Position numbers and translations under genes: made by a program. This document shows, one piece after another, positions 56,442-64,000 of a DNA stretch of 64,000 nucleotides (its first letter is position 1; each line of letters begins with the position of its first letter). The stretch is from Coix lacryma-jobi var. lacryma-jobi (taxonomy: Eukaryota; Streptophyta; Magnoliopsida; Poales; Poaceae), in NCBI GenBank assembly GCA_009763385.1, contig CM019827.1, forward strand, positions 89,574,314-89,638,313, read 5' to 3'. Below the pieces are notes generated by a model, which searched no databases, was not told the DNA's origin, and was given only the letters and a program-made list of their open reading frames with translations.

Positions 56442-58388
56442 TGCGGATACATGGGTGTATGCCGAGTCTTAAGTGATGAGTGATTGTCAACTGGGATAAT
56501 GCGCATGTTCTTTGGCTTGTGTTGTGCAGGTATCAACCACAGATATAGTGATCAAAGGCAAGGTGAAGGCAAAGTAGAGTCGTGCCGTGCCGATGGATTG
56601 AGAGTGGCAAAGGGCGGACGTGAGGCTTGGACTGAGGGACCGGTGGCCTGAGGATCAGTTGTGGTGGCTGACAGCCTGGGATAGCGACGAGCGAAGACTT
56701 GCGGGCATGGTGTTGCTTGGGTCGAGGACCTGGGGACACATGTCGGTGGACGGGTTGCACGGGCGGTGCATCCCCTCTACGGCTCGGTTGGTGGCTGAGC
56801 CATAGAAAAAACCACCGGGTGGACGGTTTCCAGGTTTGGGCTCAAAACCTGGGTACTGATGGTTTCCGTGTTTGGGCCACAAAACTCGGGCTGAGGACGG
56901 TTTCCAGGTTAGGGCCTCAAAACCTAGGTGCTGCGGGTTTCTGAGTTTGGGCCACAAAACTCAGGCGATGGACGGCTGGTTTCTGATTTGGGCCTCAAAA
57001 CCGGGGGTTGGTCGTGAAGGTTGGTTTCCTGGTTGGGCCACAAAACCGGGTGGTGAAGTCCGGGAAAAGGACAAGGAGAGCGGTGGCGGCACGTGGTGGC
57101 AATCGGTGAGGTTGCGTCGAGGCAACGCTACGAGTTGTGCGGGCGTGGCCGTCGGATCACCGCCTACCATGAGTTGGTCCAGAATAAACCTAGGGTTTAG
57201 CTGTTTCGCTCTGTAATTAGTTAGGGGTAGAGTGGAATTAGAATAGGATAAGTAGAGGGAGACACCCACCTCCCATATTATCTCAGTCATTTGCTCTTTT
57301 GCTTCTAGGGTTTCCTGCTCTCCCTATTCCCTGCTGTAGCTACTGAGATCCCCAGAGACGGTGAACAATACCTCTGTGTATTTGCTTTTGAGGAAACGAG
57401 ACCGTAATCTCGTTGTCTCCTCGTGGGCATGAATTTCAGCTAGCAATTGAGGTTGTGATTCGCGTTCTTGTATTTCTTCGTGTTTTGCTTTTCACCTCAA
57501 GTTTCCCGTCGATTGTTCTCTCTCTATGTTGCTCCGTTTGCAAAACCATTTGAATCAACTTGTTCTTTACAGTGAGGGGATCATTTCAACCGAAGGAATT
57601 CAACTCAAACCTCATGAACAAGTAGATCGATCATTTTTTTTGTTTTGGATCAACTTTTCTGCTCTCTTCCCGAATTTCTTCGATTCATCGATTTGGAGAT
57701 AGGTTCGAGCCATGATTTCGTAGGAGTAGCTCACTATCTTCCTTGTGACTCCTCTCTCCAAGTTTGATCCCTAGAGGATTCGTTTTGGGTGAGATCAAGT
57801 CGAATCGGTGGACGAACGAAACTGCGTCGGGGTGACCGGACGCTGAGGACGTGATGACCGGACGCTAGGAAGAGAGTCCGGTCGATGAACAGCTCCCCTG
57901 TCCTCACTGGTTTTTGACCGGACGCTACTTCTCTTAGTGACCGGACTCGCCTCTTACACTGTTCACAGTTTTCTGGACACGGACCGGACGCTCTGTGCAA
58001 GTGACCGGACGCTCCCTACTGTGAGTACGGTCCAGCACAGTAAGGGTCCAGAAGAGTTTTTGGCTGACCGGACGCGTCCGGTGCCCACTAACCGGACGCT
58101 GGTCAGAGTCCGGTCAAGTACAGTCTGCACGTTTTCGTCGTGGGTTCGTTCGTTCGTTGTTGGTTTTGATCTCCGGTTTTTGCATTGGGTTTCTAGAGTT
58201 GTGGTGTGTCTCACTGTGCTCTCGGAAGCATCCACCCTACATCTCATCTAGGGTCGTGGACACTCGCAAGCTCTAGGTTTGCTCTTTGGGTTGATTCTCG
58301 GGACAGCGGCAACAAGTTTCTGAAAAGAAATTTGAAGCTCCCATTCACCCCCCTCTGGTCGCCTTCTGGTAGCACTTTCGGTCCTTCA
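56442..58388 (+). repeat. 3' LTR of the gag-pol Sirevirus
   Basis: Runs TGCGGATACATGGGTG to CGGTCCTTCA, about 1.95 kb. U3 tandem units at 56818-57050 and GACCGGACGC motifs at 57830-58110. It is related to, but clearly distinct from, the NA-1 LTR and closest to LTR (a) at 21448-23318. Confidence 0.9.
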
Positions 58389-60450
58389 GAGACAAGAGAA
58401 GACAAGAGTTTCATGAAATCCCAAAAGGCACTCGAAAACCATTCTCAAAAAAATTGTCAAACAATCATCACAAACAAAATCAAGGTACTTATCCACTTGT
58501 TTTCCAAATTTCTCCCCCTTGATGATTGAATTGACAAAGACTTAAACACAAAGAGATGGTTTGAGATACCAAAACAGAAGACTTGGTCCCCAAAGATATG
58601 GGCAACGGCTCAACACAACCAAGTAAGGGATCGGAGCAACAACTCATAAAAGAGCAAAACTCGATCACACGGAGCGAAAGACTTGGTTCCCAAAGACATG
58701 GGCAACGGCTCGACGCAACCAAGTCAAAATGAGCTAGCCCTCAAGAAAAGGCAGAAAAAGGCTCAACACCACTAGCTCAAGGCTCTCGATACCAATTTAG
58801 GCTGAAACAACTCATTTCAATGGAAAACTGCTAGTCCCTCAAAGATAGAGGCACAAAGGCTCAACACAACTAGCAGAAGACTCGATACCAATCACAAGCA
58901 GCCAAAAATTTGGTGTGAAAACAACTAGTTCCTGAAGACAGAGGCAAAACGGCTCGACACAACTAGCTGAAGGCTCCATACCAATCGAAAATACCAAGCA
59001 AAATCTGCTAGTCTCTCAAAAGAGAGGCAAAAGCAGCTCAACACGACTAGCAGGCTCGATACCGTCTGAGAAAAATACAAAGAGAAGCTCAAAAACTAAA
59101 TGGAGCACAAACACTCGGAGCACGCGGAGAAGCAGCAAGACAAAAGCGACTCCCCCTGAAAGCAAGCCTACACACAAGGGCTATGCACCAACGCTCACTA
59201 TGAAGGATACCAATTGAAACACATAAAAGAGCTATACCAATTGAAGAAGAACATAAAAGAGCTAAACTCCCCTAGCTCAAAACTCTCCCCAAAATGCATG
59301 ACTCTCCACTTTGTGCCAACACTCAATCTCCCCCTTGCAAACAACTTCTCCCCCTTGATAAAAGGGAACATGCTGAGGGGTTTTGATATTTTTCCACAAA
59401 GTTGACACAAACACAAGACAAGTCAACAACCAAAAGCATATGGGGGCGATCACAAGATGTATCGGAGCTGTGGGGTGTGTACACTAAGCTAAAAATGCAT
59501 GATATGCACAATTCAACAGCTTCAAGTGCATAGCAATCAGAATGAAAAGATGCTCAAAAGGAAGCTGCCCTGAAGGTGTAGCAATCAATACAAATGCTAG
59601 CAAAGGCTCAAACTAATCAAATGAATACGAAATATGAACAATTAAGCATATGAGCAGTTTTAAGCCATTTGAAAAGGAGTCCACCACTAAAATAGCACAT
59701 AGCATGAATAGACAGGAAATCGAGCAAGTCCTAACTCAAGTATAAAAGGTGAACTACCCCTAGCAAAGTTCAATCAACATGCAATAGAATGAAGCATAAA
59801 CTTGTGTTATTTTCAAATTTATCAGAGATTGCAGCGGTATTAACACAGTTCAAATTTAAAGCATGTGATTGCGAGAGGTTGAAAGCATGGTCATTGCCTA
59901 AATTTTCAACCGGGCTAAGCCTCTGCAAGAAAAGCAATCAGAAGCTTAAAGCACCGGTTTGGTCTGACACTACATGGCTCAAGTTTAACTCAATTGTGCA
60001 ATGAGAGAAACAGTCTCGATACCGTGATGTGCTGACACGTGCAATCCCATCTCGATCTTTTCATTTCACAAATACTTGGATCAAATTTTAAGCACAATGT
60101 AAATATGAACAATCCAAGCAAGTGAATGACTCAGTGCAAGAGACATAGCAACCTAGCATACAAAAGATAGCAAAAGTGATCTCAAACACATACCCATGCA
60201 AGTTGCCACTCTCAATGGTGAACAAATTAAAAGTTTCATAGTTGATTAGTCAAGTTCACCATTTGCCAAAAATAGCTTAGCTCATAACATGTATCAAGTG
60301 ATCAAAAAGAGCCCAAGCTACAAGCATCATCATGAATAAACAGGGCATACCGAAAAGAGCATAATCTCATTCTCATTGCTCTAAACATGAAGCTCTAAGA
60401 TGCACTACAATACATGATGAAATGCATGCAAAAGCTAGTCTATCAAAGAC
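58389..60450 (-). other. 3' non-coding region of NA-2 with polypurine tracts
   Basis: Plus-strand CTCCCCCTT tracts near 58513, 59150, 59330 and 59350 are minus-strand AAGGGGGAG PPT-like motifs. The degenerate 'GGCTCAACAC...CTAGC' units at 58700-59050 mirror those of NA-1 at 46230-46730. Confidence 0.8.
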
Positions 60451-60641
60451 AAAGCAAAACTAGCCTAAAAGGAAAAAACCCAAAAACAAAGGGTATCGGA
60501 GAAGTCCACTATGATACAACAAGCAAAATGCTTCCCCAACTAAAAGGGAAACACACACTAAACTCACAAGTAAGGAGCCAAGAAATGCTCAAGCGACAGC
60601 CAGCAAAATCCACATCAAAAAGACCACACAGCAAAAAGAGG

Positions 60642-60950
60642 TCAAGGAAGAAGAGTACCAAAACCCGAGCTCAGAAGTGTCGGAGGTACCTTATGAAGCA
60701 CATGACCGCTGCTGGTTTGGTACCCGAGGGGATGCCTGAATCTGCTGATCTCCGGGGGCACCTGCCTCACCGAAGTCATCTCCCCCTCGCCTAATGCTGT
60801 CGCTCCCACAGGTACAGCTAGTGCTCGTTGGAGAGCTGCTCGAACAGAACCCCAAGTCATGGAAGAAGTGGGATCGGGTTCGTGAGCCGAAATGCTCTCT
60901 CTAGGCTCCTGTTCTCCTGCACACTCAAAGGCAGAGAAGAAACACACGGC
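60642..60950 (-). pseudogene. short pol or linker scrap of NA-2
   Basis: The minus-strand frame includes a GEQEPRESISAHEPDPTSSM segment that parallels 44030-44200 in NA-1. Sequence corresponding to the RT scraps of NA-1 (44230-44550) is missing here. No functional domain remains. Confidence 0.55.
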
Positions 60951-61828
60951 ATTGTCTTGTCCAGTGTGACCTCAAGGTCTCCACAAAGTGGTTAGTCACA
61001 TAATAAGCATAAGGTGAACTCTCAACAAAAAGAGATCTACCTATGAATGATACCGCAAGGAGAACTGAACACAAACTAGTCAAAACTACCATGTAACAGG
61101 ATAAAGCACTATGGAGCAAAATGCAGCCTAGAGACATGATCAACCAAAACACAGCCTAAACCTCAACACATGTTACAATGCAAGATAATGATAGCAATAA
61201 ATCCAAAAACATGTAACATGATAAAATTGTGGAAAGGCTAGTGCTCAAAACAAATCATATCAACAGGATACATGTAGCTAACCAAAACTAGCACCTGAAA
61301 TGTGATATCTAATGAACATCATACCACTACAAATCAAGCTCATGGAGAAATATGGTAAAACATGGCACAATGTTCATGAGGGTCACAAACTAGCATAAAA
61401 AGTGGAGATTCCACAAAAGCTATACACAAAGCTAGCATGACATATGATACAGAAGATAACACATGCTAGACTAAACAAAACATGATACAAAAGAAAATGT
61501 ACATGCAAGAACTATACAAGTGAGCACATGAAAGTCCATCTCATACCACAAGAAATAGAACATGGATGTTCAAGGCATGAGTGTGTAAGAAAGCTCACCG
61601 AGTAGCAAAAAGCCTCTTTGGAGGAAAATCTAAGCGGGGTGTAGAGAACCATCAACTCTTGATCACATCTAAAAGATCAAGCTCCATCAGGCGCATATTC
61701 TCCACCCACGTCCTCATATCTAACACACAAGAGGACAAAGTAACCCGAGTCTTGGATCCCAAAGGGGTGGCAGGCATGTACTTGGGAACCCCAAGACTTG
61801 GTCACAAAACTCAACTTATCTTGTGGGG
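60951..61828 (-). other. AT-rich non-coding spacer of NA-2
   Basis: Inverted counterpart of 43130-44020. No coding sequence apart from short chance frames. Confidence 0.55.
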
Positions 61829-63751
61829 TTAGCATGATGCAAATGTTGGTTCAAATGCAATTGTGAAACACCCTTGGAAGCATTTCTCAAAAGGACAACT
61901 CGAGGAGAAGAACGAGTCGTACCATGGCAAAAGAGGCAAACATCTTCCAAGGTTTGTAGAAGAAGAACCAATAGAAGCATCATGAGAAGCATGACGTGGA
62001 CCAAGAGAAGAAGCACTAGAGGCATGTCCACGATCATGACCTAACCCACTAGAGAAGGAGTCATAAAACCCATCAACAAAAATGGGCTTATTACTAGGAG
62101 CACAAGCGTTCATGCCATGAGAAGGGCTATGAACCACCATCTTCCTAGAAGAGCGAGCTTGGCACAAACGTTTGGCACGCCGATAGCCAAAGCTTTCTTC
62201 ATGCCCATCTTTCTCACAAAATGAGCAATGGTACAAAGGCCTATTGGAAGGCACTCCATTCTTTGACAAGTGAGAAGTCCCTTGGGACTTCGAACAAGAA
62301 GCATCAATGACCAATTGGTGCCAACACTAGGAGCACGCGTGCCATGGGAAAGGCTACGCGGCTTCCTAAAAGCCTTAGCTCGAATTCGTCGCTCGTGTTT
62401 GACACGGCGGAAACAAAAATCGAATGAGTGTCCATCCTTCTTGCAAAAGGTGCAATGGAAAACTGGATATGGAGCATGGAGTCCAAAAATATGAGAAGCA
62501 CCCTTATCAGGGAAGTCCCTTGGACATCACTCGAAGAAACAGCAATGTTAGGAGTAGCTATGAAAGAGCTATCCGAAACCTTGGCACAAGTGCTATCGTC
62601 AAAAGACTCACGCGCAACATAAGAACTCAACTCCGGTTCCAAAGATGCAGACTTGGAAACATCAACATCGGAGTTGGAATAAATGTGTGACTCAAACGAC
62701 TTAACACAAAAGCTCTTGCATTTTGGCCAAAACCTCATTTCAAACATGAGGCGGTCACAAGTACCACAAGGAGTGTTTCTCAAGTTTCCATCTCCTTTTC
62801 AATGCACTCGGCATATGTGGAACGCAAGAGCTCAATCTCCTTCTCAAGGTTGGCACTCATATCATTGTGCCAACCAACTTAGCGCTCATATCAGCGCACA
62901 AAACTTCCAAAGCCAAAAACTTCTTTTCTAAATCAATGCATGATGTGCACATGAAATCGGTGGAAGGAAAATTCACCATTCACATCAAGCAAAGAATCAT
63001 GAATAGCACAAGAAGTAAGGCAAGCATTTTTATTCAAAGAGCACAAGCTACAGGCCTAGAATTATCTCATTAATTTCAGCCCTAGCATGCTCAAGTTCAA
63101 TAACACATGTGGTGTGAGTCAATTTAATTTATAATTTCAGCAAGCAAAGATCACAAGAAACACATGGTAAACAAAGCATTTGATTAAGCAAGGTTATTCA
63201 GTTTTAGCACATTCAAGATCCTTGCTAAGTTAATGCAAACTAAGCATGGTTTGGAAGCATTGGATATCAACATTTCCTTTCAGATCTTAAGCTAGCAAGA
63301 GAAAAGCATAGCTCATCATTCTTCCTAACCATGTCACTACAATAGGTGCAAGGTGAAGATGCACTAGACTTCCAATGAAAAAACCATTTTTAGCCTAGTG
63401 ATGGAGCAATTCAACTTCTCAATCTTTCTACGCAAGGTATCACAAAGCTCATCATATCTAACATTATCATCACAACAAGTTCAAATCGTTGAGACAAAGC
63501 CCCAAGACTAGCAACAAGTGTACCTTTCTTGGCCTTGCCAGTTCACGTACAAGATCCTCCGTTGAATGCTCATCATCTCCTAGAAGAAAGTCCAGCAAAG
63601 CCTCCACCTCTCGTTCCATCTCAGGAACCGCACTCCTCCTTCTTGCCAAAATGTCATCCTCGGTCGCATGTCCAAGACTCAAACCAAAGGACAAAAAGAC
63701 ACACTGGAAGAAGAGCTGGTGCCATCTCCAAAAGCACTGTTGTGTTACCAA
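61829..63751 (-). pseudogene. Sirevirus gag-like region of NA-2
   Basis: Minus-strand pieces 63751-63470, 62783-62304 and 62314-61829 match the NA-1 gag relic in order: GLSLGHATEDDILARRRS, a PEMEREVEALLDF and DDEHSTEDLV block, then CGTCDRLMFE and VARESFDDST. The first knuckle region is readable at about 62420-62460, split between frames. The second is CSFCEKDGHEESFG, its last Cys replaced by Gly. Multiple frameshifts separate the parts. Confidence 0.78.
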
Positions 63752-63853
63752 AACACAAGCTCAACACCTCGACAAGCAAAGTCAGAAAAAAAACCGCTCT
63801 CAAAAGGTCGCCTTCGCGGATCCAGAACCGGTTAATGTAGAGAGATCCTTACA

Positions 63854-63866
63854 GGCTCCGATGCCA
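63854..63866 (-). other. primer-binding site of NA-2, mutated
   Basis: Minus strand TGGCATCGGAGCC, two transitions from the TGGTATCAGAGCC of NA-1 at the same distance from the LTR. Confidence 0.8.
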
Positions 63867-63869
63867 ATT

Positions 63870-64000
63870 TAAGGACCGAATTGGGACTAGAGGGGGGGTG
63901 CATGGGAGCCTCAAATTTCTCTCGAGAAATGATGGCCCTTGTCCTAGAAAATCATCCAAAGAGGAAGACTAAAACAACGGTGGGTTCATGACCTACGAAT
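63870..64000 (-). repeat. 5' LTR of NA-2 (partial)
   Basis: TAAGGACCGAATTGGGACTAG is the reverse complement of a Sirevirus LTR end (canonical TGAAGGACC, here with one change). Continues past the window end. Confidence 0.85.

Larger units (their letters stand above)
49538..58388 (+). mobile_element. Sirevirus (Ty1/copia) with gag-pol, 5' truncated
   Basis: The sequence begins mid-gag at 49538, directly after another element's LTR, so its 5' LTR, PBS and gag start are absent. It then carries gag, protease, integrase, RT and RNase H in copia order, a 3' region with AAGGGGGAG tracts (55910-55970), a terminal tract (AAATGGGAGAT at 56431-56441, mutated from AAGGGGGAGAT), and a complete 3' LTR at 56442-58388. 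Several stops and frameshifts interrupt the proteins. It shows what the NA copies have lost. Confidence 0.87.
58389..64000 (-). mobile_element. non-autonomous Sirevirus, copy NA-2, minus strand, both ends incomplete
   Basis: Inverted relative to NA-1 but colinear with it: 5' LTR from 63870 (cut by the window end), PBS, gag-like relic (63751-61829), AT-rich spacer, a short pol scrap, then a multi-PPT 3' region to 58389, where it abuts the LTR of the previous element. Its own 3' LTR and terminal PPT are missing. Pol deletion is even larger than in NA-1. Confidence 0.82.

Noticed and set aside
38816..64000. Centromeric or satellite DNA
   Set aside because: Repeats are LTR retrotransposon copies with PBS and PPT, not short tandem satellites.

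Overview
The window looks like grass nuclear DNA, probably panicoid/Andropogoneae-like. The evidence is CACTA elements with 'CTTCGCCGAGTGCC' and 'TTTAGCCCCGGTTGGT' subterminal repeats, a 'CTCCCTCC' Stowaway MITE, Sirevirus-type Ty1/copia elements with palindrome-rich LTRs and multiple polypurine tracts, an Athila-like Ty3 element primed by tRNA-Asp, and one plant-specific CC-type glutaredoxin sequence. I found no intact host gene. Almost all of the sequence is nested mobile DNA.

Layout: (1) 1-10332, an Athila-like Ty3 element on the minus strand, cut by the window start, inserted into an older LTR-like repeat whose right end is at 10333-11328. (2) 11329-21447, a DNA-transposon zone: a CACTA element (11586-14584, TSD ATT) holding a 224-bp CACTA MITE (12912-13135, TSD AAA) and an LTR-like fragment; a MITE (14764-15072); a second CACTA element (15179-18623, TSD CGT) with a four-exon TNPA-like gene relic; a near-perfect 198-bp inverted repeat (18823-19020); a third CACTA fragment containing a tRNA-like sequence; a complete Stowaway (19802-20055); and a ROXY-like glutaredoxin pseudogene (20566-20875). 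(3) 21448-25835, three minus-strand Sirevirus LTRs with almost no internal sequence. (4) 25836-32400, a minus-oriented LTR-like fragment split by a 4.4-kb solo-LTR-like repeat (27413-31832), the same family as 10333-11328. (5) 32926-38066, a degenerate Ty1/copia element on the minus strand with perfect TSD GGTCT, inside a GC-rich segment of unknown origin. (6) 38816-64000, three Sirevirus elements: a non-autonomous one (38816-49537, plus strand), a 5'-truncated one with decayed gag-pol (49538-58388, plus strand), and a second non-autonomous one in the opposite orientation (58389 to beyond 64000).

How the parts relate: the coding sequences are retrotransposon gag, protease, integrase, reverse transcriptase and RNase H, nearly all broken by stops and frameshifts. 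The two non-autonomous Sireviruses keep LTRs, primer-binding site, gag pieces with CCHC knuckles and the multi-PPT 3' region but have lost most of pol, so any mobility would depend on proteins from intact relatives. The most unusual signals are this shared pol-deleted architecture, the long hairpin, the tRNA-like sequence inside a CACTA fragment, the iterated GGGTCGGCCGACCC palindrome of the Athila-like element, and its duplicated primer-binding site. No new host pathway or defence system is visible.
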